Below, one piece after another: positions 53,716 to 61,760 of a stretch of 64,000 nucleotides of DNA. This stretch comes from Tolypothrix tenuis PCC 7101 (GTDB lineage Bacteria; Cyanobacteriota; Cyanobacteriia; Cyanobacteriales; Nostocaceae), in contig NZ_AP018248.1 of NCBI RefSeq assembly GCF_002368295.1, positions 8,555,094 through 8,619,093 on the forward strand, written 5' to 3'. The notes beneath the pieces are model-generated. The model did not search any database. It was not told the DNA's origin and saw nothing but the letters and a program-made list of their open reading frames with translations. Made by a program: the position numbers and the translations under genes. Every line of letters starts with the position of its first letter. Position 1 is the first letter of the stretch.

Positions 53716-53970
53716 GAGTCAGAATGCAATTAGTGGCGGGTCTGAATTCCCCACTCTCTTACAAAGTTCAGATCGGAGGAAGCCTCCGCTCTGACTTTGC
53801 GCTAATTGTAGACCGCTAAATTTTTAATTTAGCGGGGGTCTTAAACCCACTTATTCATTCCGCCCTACGGGTTCGGCAGTTCCTTTAAGCGGGGGAACCC
53901 CGCCAACGGACTGCCTCACCAGTCGTACAGAATTCATGACTTTATTCTGACTCCTGACTCCTGAATTCTA
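53716..53970. repeat. Palindromic STRR element, copy 4, right part
   Basis: It begins GAGTCAGAATGCAATTAGTG, contains GTCTGAATTCCCCACT, the GGGGGTCTTAAACCCAC module and CAGTTCCTTTAAGCGGGGGA, and ends CTGACTCCTGACTCCTGAAT. Continuous with the left part at 47538 if the intron is removed. Confidence 0.75.
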
Positions 53971-53985
53971 TTTTGATAATCAGTA

Positions 53986-55947
53986 TTGGTGAACTCTATG
54001 GATTTTCTCAATTATCAGCCAGACTCTGCATCTCATCAAAACCAGACTCATCAGAGCAGCCAAGTACCATCTTTAACTACGCTAGAAACTGCTCGACTCA
54101 GAGAAGATTATCCTTCTATTGAACACCTGGAAGCAGGAAATGTTGCGGCTTGGTTAGTTGAACGCACCGATCAGCTATTAATTAGAGCCAAAGATGAGCG
54201 AGCCGGGATGAACTTATCGAAACTGATCACTCTTGCAGGTGGGGCAATTGGAGCGGTATGTTATGCAACCAGTCCTTTGGCACCCATCGGTGCCTTAATT
54301 GCCAGTGCTGGGTATGTTTGGGCGGTTGCAACTGACATGAATGCTTCCCATCAGTTTGCTCCCATACCTTTTATTAGAGGTAACTTCTTCGAGTTTTTAT
54401 CAGCAATGGGTGATAGTCAGGCTAGAGAAGAATGGTTTTCAAACCAAAACGAATTTGTTGACTTGATGCATCATTTAGAACCGTGCGAGCGTTATGAATT
54501 TGCCATGCTCAGGCAGCACACCCATACTTTAACTGAGTTTATTAATATTGTGGAACCTGGGAAACGCTTTTACGCTTACCGATATTTGCTGGATTGCTTT
54601 GTCAATTTTCGCGGTGTCTTCCCTACGTTTGACCAACTCAATCAGCATCTTGCCAAAGTTTCATTTGACCCCAGGGTGAACTATCACCATGTTCAAGCGA
54701 TTCAACAAATACGCCCACCACAATTAGAAGCACCTCAAATTAACTTACCGCCTCCGCCTATTGCTCACTTACCTTTATCTGCACCAACAACTGATTTACC
54801 GCTTGGTATTCCTTGCTCACCAACTTCAGAAACTAACACACACATTGATGAATACAGCCCCCAAGCTCCTCAAACACTTGATGTGATTGAGAAGATGTCA
54901 CAACGGATTTCTAACCATTTAATCATAGGTATTCCTGGGGCTGGAAAAGGTTTGCTTGTCAGTAATGCTTTGCGGCGAATTAAACAGTTGCATCCGCAGA
55001 CTACCATTTTCTACATTGACCCCAAAAACGACCCAAAGGAAACTGGTTATTTCTCTGGTTGTGTAGATGTCCTCAAACGGGCTTCTACTCCATCTATGAC
55101 TCCTGTTGAAATTGTCAGTTGGTTTCAAAACTGCATCAAAGAATTCGATGCCCTCAGGGGTGACAAGTTGCTGGCTTTTGATGAAGGGACACAGATTGGT
55201 AGTCAGTTCAAGATTGCTAAACAACTTGATTGGCTCAAGGGCAAATTGACCAGTTATACTTCCTGTGGTGACTCAGCAGGGATTAGAGTTTGGATTTTAG
55301 CCCAGAATCCCCATACTGAAGATTTAGGCATTAGCGGCGGATTGCGCTCGCAGTTTACTCCCCTGGCAATTGTTTCTGCTGTGAATATTGCAGCCTATAG
55401 TGCCATGATTTCTACTGGTTTTATCCCCAGTTCTCAGAAAATCAGTGATGCCAAACTTCAGGAGTTCATTGATGCTTCACCTGTAAATCGAGCAGTTTAT
55501 CATGGTGGTCTCAATCGTTGGTTTGCAATGCCTAAGCTGGAAAATCATTCTGGCTATGACCGTGATTCCAGAACTTTTCTTGAAGGATTTCAGCCGCCCA
55601 CACCAGGAGAATTTCTCAGTTCTGATATCGACACTATCAAGAGATTGGAGTCAAGTTTCTTTACTGATGAAGCCGTTTCGGATTCCTTACCTGGCGAAAC
55701 GGCGAAATATTCATCCGAAACGCCGAAACAACGCGAAATCAATAGTTTCAGTTCACAAGAACAGCGTTTCACCCGTTTCGCCTTACTCCGAAACGAGGCA
55801 ATAGCGGAGATTTTGCGCTTGCGAAACGAAATGAACCTCAACCAGACCCACATCATCAGAATCCTTTGGGATGCAAGACCTGGGGAGAATGAGGCTTATC
55901 GAAACGCTGTTTCGGAATATAAAGACCTGATGGTAGATTGTGATTAA
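53986..55947 (+). CDS. P-loop ATPase, conjugation/transfer-like
   Basis: A 653-residue protein. Hydrophobic segments at about 75-110 (LITLAGGAIGAVCYATSPLA) suggest membrane association; a proline-rich linker (about 240-300) leads to an ATPase domain with Walker A GIPGAGKGLLVSNA (about 315) and Walker B-like LLAFDEGTQ (about 405), then WILAQNPHTEDLGISGGLRS (sensor-like). This fits VirD4/FtsK-HerA-type DNA pumps of plasmid transfer, though it is divergent. The C-terminal 100 residues are polar and end in a small HTH-like segment (NEAIAEILRLRNEMNLNQTH). The DNA coding for this tail holds a cluster of CGAAACG motifs. It starts 16 bp after palindromic copy 4. Confidence 0.65.
   Translation: MVNSMDFLNYQPDSASHQNQTHQSSQVPSLTTLETARLREDYPSIEHLEAGNVAAWLVERTDQLLIRAKDERAGMNLSKLITLAGGAIGAVCYATSPLAPIGALIASAGYVWAVATDMNASHQFAPIPFIRGNFFEFLSAMGDSQAREEWFSNQNEFVDLMHHLEPCERYEFAMLRQHTHTLTEFINIVEPGKRFYAYRYLLDCFVNFRGVFPTFDQLNQHLAKVSFDPRVNYHHVQAIQQIRPPQLEAPQINLPPPPIAHLPLSAPTTDLPLGIPCSPTSETNTHIDEYSPQAPQTLDVIEKMSQRISNHLIIGIPGAGKGLLVSNALRRIKQLHPQTTIFYIDPKNDPKETGYFSGCVDVLKRASTPSMTPVEIVSWFQNCIKEFDALRGDKLLAFDEGTQIGSQFKIAKQLDWLKGKLTSYTSCGDSAGIRVWILAQNPHTEDLGISGGLRSQFTPLAIVSAVNIAAYSAMISTGFIPSSQKISDAKLQEFIDASPVNRAVYHGGLNRWFAMPKLENHSGYDRDSRTFLEGFQPPTPGEFLSSDIDTIKRLESSFFTDEAVSDSLPGETAKYSSETPKQREINSFSSQEQRFTRFALLRNEAIAEILRLRNEMNLNQTHIIRILWDARPGENEAYRNAVSEYKDLMVDCD
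55673..55915. repeat. Cluster of CGAAACG / CGTTTCG heptamers
   Basis: Within about 240 bp, the heptamer occurs exactly seven times in both orientations (55674, 55695, 55716, 55774, 55789, 55822, 55900), plus three shorter matches (55724, 55764, 55909). The last two form CGAAACGCTGTTTCG, a palindrome. All lie inside the 3' end of the ATPase gene, in differing codon phases. Confidence 0.75.
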
Positions 55948-55984
55948 GAGTAACTATTAATACGGATGTATTCTGTTCGATAAA

Positions 55985-56018
55985 AAGCAACCCGAAGCAT
56001 TTTTAACTTGGGTTGCTT
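55985..56018 (-). terminator. Terminator between ATPase and psbA
   Basis: AAGCAACCC (55985-55993) pairs with GGGTTGCTT (56010-56018). Read on the minus strand it is followed by TTTTTAT, a good Rho-independent terminator for psbA; it may also serve the plus-strand ATPase gene. Confidence 0.75.
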
Positions 56019-56061
56019 ACATTGTTTTTGAGGAGTTAGAACGAACTGAATCCAAAATTCA

Positions 56062-57147
56062 TTAACCGTGAATGGCAGGAGCAACTAAAGCTACAGGTTG
56101 AATATCTCCAGCCGCTAAATCTAAGGGGAAGTTGTGAACATTGCGTTCGTGCATGGTTTCCATTCCCAAGTTAGCGCGGTTTAAAACATCAGCCCAAGTA
56201 TTAATTACACGACCTTGAGCATCAAGAATAGAGTTATTAAAGTTTAAACCATTGAGGTTAAAAGCGAAAGAAGATACGCCTAAGGCAGCACACCAGATAC
56301 CAATTACTGGCCAAGCACCTAAGAAGAAGTGTAAAGCACGACTATTATTAAAAGATGCGTACTGGAAGATTAACCTGCCGAAATAACCGTGAGCCGCAAC
56401 AATATTGTAAGTTTCTTCTTCTTGACCGAATTTGTAACCGTAGTTTTGGGATTCAATTTCAGAAGTTTCCCTAACTAAAGACGAAGTGACTAAAGAACCG
56501 TGCATGGCAGCAAATAAAGCACCACCGAAAACACCAGCTACTCCCAACATATGTAATGGGTGCATGAGAACGTTATGTTCTGCTTGTAGCACAAACATGA
56601 AGTTGAAAGTACCACTAATCCCTAAAGGCAAACCATCAGAGAAGGAACCTTGACCTACAGAGTAGACTAATAGTACCGCAGTAGCAGCAGCAACAGGTGC
56701 GCTGTAGGCGATAGAAATCCAAGGACGCATCCCTAAGCGGTAAGATAATTCCCACTGCCGACCCATGTAGCAGAAAATACCAATCAGGAAGTGGAAAATA
56801 ATTAACTGGTAAGGGCCGCCATTATATAACCACTCATCTAAGCTAGCTGCTTCCCAAATGGGGTAAAAGTGCAGACCAATAGCATTGGAACTAGGCACAA
56901 CCGCAGCAGTAATGATGTTATTGCCATAAAGTAAAGCACCAGCGACAGGTTCGCGAATACCATCTATGTCTACAGGTGGTGCAGCAATGAAAGCGATGAT
57001 GAAACAAATGGTTGCTGTTAAAAGTGTGGGAATCATCAGTACACCAAACCAACCAATGTACATACGGTTGTCAGTACTGGTAACCCAATTGCAGAATTTC
57101 TCCCAAAGATTGTTACTACTTTGGCGTTGTTGCAGAGAAATAGTCAT
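56062..57147 (-). CDS. psbA: Photosystem II D1 protein, atypical D1' form
   Basis: The gene codes for a 361-residue D1, the PSII reaction-centre core subunit binding the manganese cluster, P680 and QB. ATG 57147 (MTISLQQRQSSNNLWEKF) is chosen over the upstream in-frame GTG-type start at 57210 because it gives the family N terminus. Against standard D1 numbering (this protein has one extra residue early on) it carries Ala at 80 (ITAAVVPSS), Leu at 158 (ATAVLLVY) and Ala at 286 (IWCAALGV), the three substitutions that define the D1' variant induced under low oxygen. Gln at 130 (MGRQWELS) is the low-light type. C-terminal ligands (MHERNVHNFPLDLAA) are intact. An operator-like palindrome overlaps the promoter. 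Confidence 0.95.
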   Translation of the reverse strand: MTISLQQRQSSNNLWEKFCNWVTSTDNRMYIGWFGVLMIPTLLTATICFIIAFIAAPPVDIDGIREPVAGALLYGNNIITAAVVPSSNAIGLHFYPIWEAASLDEWLYNGGPYQLIIFHFLIGIFCYMGRQWELSYRLGMRPWISIAYSAPVAAATAVLLVYSVGQGSFSDGLPLGISGTFNFMFVLQAEHNVLMHPLHMLGVAGVFGGALFAAMHGSLVTSSLVRETSEIESQNYGYKFGQEEETYNIVAAHGYFGRLIFQYASFNNSRALHFFLGAWPVIGIWCAALGVSSFAFNLNGLNFNNSILDAQGRVINTWADVLNRANLGMETMHERNVHNFPLDLAAGDIQPVALVAPAIHG

Positions 57148-57199
57148 AATGTTTAATTCCGAGGTTAATCGTTGTTCAAGGCAAGTTAACCTTATTTGT

Positions 57200-57230
57200 A
57201 TTATAACCATATAGTTATATAGCTTGTCAA
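57200..57230 (-). promoter_or_regulatory. psbA promoter with overlapping operator-like palindrome
   Basis: On the minus strand, TTGACA (complement of 57225-57230) and TATAAT (complement of 57200-57205) are separated by 19 bp. The spacer holds TATAAC-CATATA-GTTATA (57202-57219), a perfect 6-bp-arm inverted repeat. The 19-mer at 57203-57221 recurs with two changes at 60139-60157, suggesting binding by one repressor. Confidence 0.65.
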
Positions 57231-57267
57231 CAAAATTGTTGAAGTGACTAGCGATCGCTTAACATCC

Positions 57268-57609
57268 TTAACACCAGGATTGTTCTCCCGGAGGATTGTG
57301 CAGTAACTCCCGAATATTGGCTTCAATCACCCGGTAGCCTACATTGCCGTTGAGTTTCTGCCGTCCTTCATTAAAAATCAGGGTGGGACTAACTGTAACC
57401 GTATGCTCTTTGACTAATTCAAAATCTTTGGATAGCTCGGCATAAGCTTCACCGCTATCGATCTGAGCTTGGATAGCTGCGATCGGCAGTCTTAATTCCT
57501 CCGCAATTTGAAATTGCACCTTGCGGTCAGAAACATCTGCCAGTTGGGTAAAAAACGCCTCCCGAAATGCCCTGGTTGCTTTTTCAAATACCTGTTGATT
57601 TTGCTCCAC
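57268..57609 (-). pseudogene. C-terminal half of a DsbA-like oxidoreductase
   Basis: The 113-residue product resembles the second half of DsbA/FrnE-type proteins: TRAFREAFFTQLADVSDRKV, AIQAQIDSGEAYAELSKDFE, and TVSPTLIFNEGRQKLNGNVG followed by YRVIEANIRELL. The N-terminal CxxC thioredoxin half is missing; conserved-looking residues (FNFQILEAKGLVEQNQQ) can be read a little upstream of the GTG start, to about 57640, then similarity stops before the rhodanese leader. It is therefore probably a 5'-truncated remnant, although a short protein could still be made. Confidence 0.65.
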
Positions 57610-57677
57610 TAAACCCTTCGCTTCTAGTATTTGAAAGTTAAAACACCTGCGAGTGCTACCTATTTTAGGAGAAATTT

Positions 57678-58196
57678 ATGAAGTTTCAAAAGTCAATCCA
57701 AACTCTACTGCTCGCCATTGTTTTGTCGTTCTGTCTGTTTTTAAGTATTCAACAAAACTTGATGGCATCGGAAATTTCCACTTCATCTGGCTCAATAGCT
57801 GAAACTGATATTTTGTCAGATCCCAAAGGATTTCCTAAATTGGAATCAGCCATAGATCAGTATCTCATATCAATACCATCAGGATATTATACGATCGCCA
57901 AGGTTGAAGACTTAAAAAGTTTGATGGCAAGCCGTCAGCCGTTATTGGTTGATGTGCGAGAGCCGTCAGAGTATCGGTCTGGTCATATCCCTGGCGCAAT
58001 CAATATTCCGCTCCGAACGCTAGCTCGTAATCTAAGTAAAATTCCCAACGATAGTCCTGTGGTGATGTACTGTTCTACTGGCTATCGTTCTTCTATGGGG
58101 GTGATGACATTGCATCTGCTTAATTATGATAATGTCCAGGGTTTTCCACCTAGCTTTGCAGGTTGGAAGGCTTCAGGGGAGGAGATCGCCAAGTGA
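57678..58196 (+). CDS. Exported single-domain rhodanese
   Basis: A 172-residue protein with a signal sequence (QTLLLAIVLSFCLFLSIQQN) and a rhodanese domain: LLVDVREPSEYRSGHIPGAI (structural motif) and YCSTGYRSS with catalytic Cys about 132. The family transfers sulfane sulfur, for example to cyanide or protein thiols, here in the periplasm. AGGAG lies before the ATG. After the TGA stop (58194-58196) the frame stays open for 34 more codons (ANLVSVPDEFKSYPQLAEAS) that look like a plausible native extension, so this stop may be a recent nonsense change. Confidence 0.85.
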   Translation: MKFQKSIQTLLLAIVLSFCLFLSIQQNLMASEISTSSGSIAETDILSDPKGFPKLESAIDQYLISIPSGYYTIAKVEDLKSLMASRQPLLVDVREPSEYRSGHIPGAINIPLRTLARNLSKIPNDSPVVMYCSTGYRSSMGVMTLHLLNYDNVQGFPPSFAGWKASGEEIAK

Positions 58197-58257
58197 ACAG
58201 AAGCAAATCTGGTCAGCGTACCAGATGAATTCAAAAGCTATCCTCAACTGGCGGAAG

Positions 58258-58848
58258 CTAGCTTTGTTTTCTACCAAGAATTTGAATGACTGCGGCTGTG
58301 CCATTGTGGTAGCGCCCTTCGAGTAAATCTCGTTTCACTTCCCTAGCAATTTCCCAGTGGAGATCAGCTAGTTCCTGTTGCAACGTGGCAAGAGAAGGGA
58401 GCATATCTAGATTTTTAGGGCCACCCGTATTGTATTGTAGTTGTTCAGGTGCAAAAGCTTCGAGTACGAAAACACCATTCGGTTTCAATCCCATCACAGC
58501 TAGGCGGTACACTTTAGTTCGCAACTCTGAGGGCAGATGGCAAAATATCGAAATAATCCCATCCCAAGATTGAGGTGCGATCACAAAATCGGCGAGATCA
58601 CTTTGGATAGTTGCGATCGCTACTTGTTTCTCTTGCGCTAGTTTTTGAGCTTTTGCTAGTCCCACACTAGATTGATCTACAGCTACCACTTCATAGCCTA
58701 AAGATGCTAGATAAGTTCCATTCCGTCCCTCTCCCTCTGCCAAACAGAGGATTTTCCCTTGGGGAATTTTGGATGCTACCGAAACGAGAAAATTATTTGG
58801 TTCAATACCGTAGATATATTCTGAAGTCCCAAAGCGTTCATCCCACAT
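58258..58848 (-). CDS. Class I SAM-dependent methyltransferase
   Basis: A 196-residue protein with the Rossmann-fold methyltransferase motifs: ILCLAEGEGRNGTYLASLGY (motif I, SAM loop), VVAVDQSSVGLAKA (acidic residue for ribose), and WDGIISIFCHLPSELR plus GLKPNGVFVLEAF (motifs II-III). It resembles the TehB/thiopurine-methyltransferase-like small enzymes often beside rhodaneses in proteobacteria and cyanobacteria. The substrate is unknown; thiol, sulfide or metalloid methylation is possible. It converges on the rhodanese gene and shares the minus strand with the nitronate monooxygenase gene 31 bp upstream, likely one transcript. Confidence 0.85.
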   Translation of the reverse strand: MWDERFGTSEYIYGIEPNNFLVSVASKIPQGKILCLAEGEGRNGTYLASLGYEVVAVDQSSVGLAKAQKLAQEKQVAIATIQSDLADFVIAPQSWDGIISIFCHLPSELRTKVYRLAVMGLKPNGVFVLEAFAPEQLQYNTGGPKNLDMLPSLATLQQELADLHWEIAREVKRDLLEGRYHNGTAAVIQILGRKQS

Positions 58849-58879
58849 AATTACTCAACCTTAATCAATCCACTGCCGA

Positions 58880-59959
58880 TTAGCTAACAAGTTCCCCAAT
58901 TAATTCTGCAACAGACATAATACATTCAGCACGTCCAGCATTACTCCCAGCAAAAATTAAACCATTTTCCACATCACCACGGGCAGCTTTATCTAATGCT
59001 TGTACAATACAATAGGTTTGTTGATTATCTCGGCATTGGCAAACCTCTAAGCAGTTGGCGATACAGCGTTTTTCCAAATCTGGAGAACGAGCGATTGCTT
59101 TTTCCACAAAAGTATTTTTTAATGCCCTTCCCGGCATTCCCACAGGAGAAGGTATAATTACCACATCTTCGGGGCTGGCATGAAGATGAAACTCCTTGTA
59201 ACGAATATCTGCATCACATTCATCGGTGGTAATAAAGCGAGTCCCCATCTGTACCCCTTTAGCACCCAAAGCCAACATCCGATCAATATCAGCACGATTC
59301 CAAACTCCACCAGCTGCAATCACTGGAATATCTGTACCAACTTCTGAACACAGATATTCCACCAATTCTGGAATGACTTGCTCCGCATTGAAGGCAACAT
59401 TCCCTAACTCTTGGTATTTTGCACCCAAATGACCCCCTGCTGTATTCGGGTTTTCCACCACAAAGGCATCAGGTAAACGTCCATAATTACGTTCCCACTT
59501 CCGGCTAATCACCTTTGCAGCACGAGTACTGGAAACAATCGGCACTAGTGCGACATCTGGATAACTCTCTGTATATTCCGGTAGATGTAATGGTAAACCA
59601 GCACCAGAAATTATTAAATTCACACCATGCTCTACGGCTATACGTACCAGAGTTTCATTATCTCGCGCTACCATCATCGAGTTAATCCCAATCACCCCAT
59701 TTGGACTAATTTGACGAGCTTTCTGGAGTTCATCAATTAATGCCAAGCGATTTGCTTCAAATAACTGATTTTTTCGGTGTTTAAAGCTGAAATAGGGAGA
59801 ATTGAGTCCTAATCCCACGGCAGAAACAATACCAATCCCACCTGCATTAGCCACAGCACCAGCCAGATTCGCTCCAGAAATTCTGATTCCCATTCCCCCT
59901 TGAATAATCGGGTAGCGGGCAATATGTTTACCAATAATTAGTGGTGGAAGTATTGTCAT
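58880..59959 (-). CDS. Nitronate monooxygenase-like flavin oxidoreductase
   Basis: A 359-residue TIM-barrel flavoprotein of the nitronate monooxygenase / 2-nitropropane dioxygenase family. Motifs: PIIQGGMGIRISGANLAGAV (N terminus), GVNLIISGAGLP, VENPNTAGGHLGAKY, IPVIAAGGVWNRADIDRMLA and LGAKGVQMGTRF (FMN phosphate site). A C-terminal Cys-rich segment (RCIANCLEVCQCRDNQQTYC, then IVQALDKAARGD) is found in the longer variant of the family. It probably oxidises nitronates or acts as an enoyl-reductase-like enzyme with FMN. The operator-like site at 60139 lies about 180 bp upstream. Confidence 0.85.
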   Translation of the reverse strand: MTILPPLIIGKHIARYPIIQGGMGIRISGANLAGAVANAGGIGIVSAVGLGLNSPYFSFKHRKNQLFEANRLALIDELQKARQISPNGVIGINSMMVARDNETLVRIAVEHGVNLIISGAGLPLHLPEYTESYPDVALVPIVSSTRAAKVISRKWERNYGRLPDAFVVENPNTAGGHLGAKYQELGNVAFNAEQVIPELVEYLCSEVGTDIPVIAAGGVWNRADIDRMLALGAKGVQMGTRFITTDECDADIRYKEFHLHASPEDVVIIPSPVGMPGRALKNTFVEKAIARSPDLEKRCIANCLEVCQCRDNQQTYCIVQALDKAARGDVENGLIFAGSNAGRAECIMSVAELIGELVS

Positions 59960-60138
59960 ATTTGATTTTTAATTTCTTAACTATGAAGTTTTGAAAGTTA
60001 CCAGCAGTTCAAAGTATCTTCTTTGTGCTTTAGCGTCTACTTGATGAAAAGTAGAAAAGTGCTTTGATAAAAAACTACTAAGATACTAAATATTTTCCTG
60101 TAGCAGTATACTAGAAAAGTACTAACCTTTTTCATTAT

Positions 60139-60157
60139 ATAATCATTTAGTTATATA
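60139..60157. promoter_or_regulatory. Second copy of operator-like motif
   Basis: ATAATCATTTAGTTATATA matches the psbA promoter motif (57203-57221) at 17 of 19 positions. It is 180 bp upstream of the nitronate monooxygenase start and at the end of a TauE-like remnant. Confidence 0.5.
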
Positions 60158-60275
60158 AGGGTAGCGTTCGGCAGATTTTCCTTGGGTTTAGTTTCAAGGT
60201 TAGAGGAGTTTGACTGTAGATTAGTCGGGTGTGCCAATGATTTTCTAGCTGTGGCAATCGCCGTTGCTGACGATT

Positions 60276-60464
60276 CTGCATCAAAACCGAAACTGCAAAC
60301 AAAAAATAACCAAAAGTTTTCTCAAGTCTATTAGCTGTAACAAATTTAGTTAAGTACGTACTTAACATTGTTCCCACACTAGCAGCCACAATGACAGACA
60401 ACATAGTATTTAGCCGAGATACGGATACCGTTGGCGAATTCCCTAAACAGATAAACTGAACCAA
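60276..60464 (-). pseudogene. Fragment of a TauE/SafE-type permease
   Basis: The translated segment MLSVIVAASVGTMLSTYLTK followed by FVTANRLEKTFGYFLFAVSV resembles the last two membrane helices of TauE/SafE anion or sulfite exporters. No other part of the usual about 250-residue protein is present, and the frame then continues into unrelated sequence. It is a remnant of a sulfur-transport gene by family; identification is moderately sure. Confidence 0.55.
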
Positions 60465-60574
60465 CTAGTTCAGTAATAAAACGATTTATTTTACACAAAA
60501 CTTGATATTCGCGAGACTTACGCAATCAAGCAGTGGTTAAATTTCTTTGTCAGGTCTATGTTTTGGGCGTTAAA

Positions 60575-60606
60575 GTTCCGGTTGAGTTCCGGAAGTCAAT
60601 CGGAAC
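60575..60606. repeat. 32-bp palindromic repeat, second copy
   Basis: GTTCCGGTTGA - GTTCCGGAAG - TCAATCGGAAC: arms match at 10 of 11 positions and the plan is identical to the copy at 43217-43248. Confidence 0.65.
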
Positions 60607-60614
60607 TTAGCTAA

Positions 60615-60890
60615 CTATATGCATTCTGTTGCAACAAGACGGTTGAGGAAAATTTTCCACAAGCGTTGACATTTTTGAGAAGCAGTGTTTAGGTACTCCT
60701 GTCTGTGGTGCATCATCATCTCAAGCACGATGGCACTGGCACTACTTATTACATTTGCGATCGCTTGAATTAAAAGTTGAGGTTCGATTGGTTTGGCAAT
60801 ATGTCGCTGAAATCCTGCCGCCATTGCCTGCTGATAATTAATTTTTCCGGCATCAGCAGTAAGTGCGCTCGCTCTGATTGTACAGACGAT
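60615..60890 (-). pseudogene. Response-regulator receiver-domain remnant
   Basis: Reading the minus strand gives ASALTADAGKINYQQAMAAG followed by FQRHIAKPIEPQLLIQAIAN, the end of a CheY-like receiver domain of the kind at the C terminus of hybrid histidine kinases (conserved Lys in AKP). Only about 60 residues of homology remain; the Asp-containing half is absent. Confidence 0.7.
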
Positions 60891-61040
60891 CTAGTGAGGG
60901 ACGCTGAGGTGAAGGGCAATGCAGGCTTAATTTTATTAAATAAATTTATTTGCGTTTATTAAGCGAAAAATTTTAATATTAAACTATTAAAAAAATTAAT
61001 GCTCTCTAAAAATTTGAATTTCGCTTTTTAAATTTACTTT

Positions 61041-61472
61041 ATGGAACTTTCGCATAAATTTGAATACGCTCTGGTTGCTATGTTAGAAATTGCCAAAAGC
61101 TACAAAAGTAGAGAACCACGACAGATTAAAGAGATAGCAGAAATACAAAATATACCTGTTAGATATCTGGATCAACTGCTGGGAATATTAAGAAGTGGTG
61201 GTCTAATTAAAAGTATACGTGGTGCCAAAGGTGGCTATATTTTAGCACGAAAACCTGAAAATATCTCAGTGCTTGATGTTTATAGATGCATTGAAAGGTT
61301 AGATGATGTTGTATCAGTTTTTGACACTAAGATTAAATCACCAAATGTGGCTCAGGAAATCTGGCAAGAAGCAACTGATGCAGCGCAGTCGGTTTTACAG
61401 AAATATACGCTCTTTGACCTTTGTGAAAAACTAGCAGTTCGTAAACAAATGGAACTTATGTACTATATCTAG
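61041..61472 (+). CDS. Rrf2 family transcriptional regulator (CymR-like)
   Basis: A 143-residue Rrf2 protein: a winged HTH over residues 1-80 (MELSHKFEYALVAMLEIAKS, IKEIAEIQNIPVRYLDQLLG, RSGGLIKSIRGAKGGYILAR) and a dimerisation helix (ISVLDVYRCIERLDDVVSVF). It lacks the three-Cys Fe-S ligand set of IscR; only Cys in YRCIERL and DLCEKL occur. In this it is closer to CymR, which in firmicutes controls cysteine metabolism in complex with cysteine synthase. A cysteine synthase gene lies 288 bp downstream, convergent. It could regulate cysteine synthase, the psbA operator motif, or both; not shown. Confidence 0.85.
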   Translation: MELSHKFEYALVAMLEIAKSYKSREPRQIKEIAEIQNIPVRYLDQLLGILRSGGLIKSIRGAKGGYILARKPENISVLDVYRCIERLDDVVSVFDTKIKSPNVAQEIWQEATDAAQSVLQKYTLFDLCEKLAVRKQMELMYYI

Positions 61473-61760
61473 ACGTAAATTGGCATAAAGATTATGTATC
61501 ATGTTAGATATTTAATTTGATATTGAAGTGTTATATACAACCAGAATTTCATAGCTTACTAAAAGCTGCACAGTTCGATATAGAAAGTGCAACCAAATTT
61601 CGTTTTAGTCTGGTGTGGGAAAGATGATTGCTAAAGCTATACCACAGAGTTAGTATATAGCAATCCGCTCTTGTATTTGCGAAATCTTACATCAAGGATT
61701 GTTGATTGTTAACAGCTAAAACCGATATTTTTCCACAGATGAAATAGGATTAATACATTA

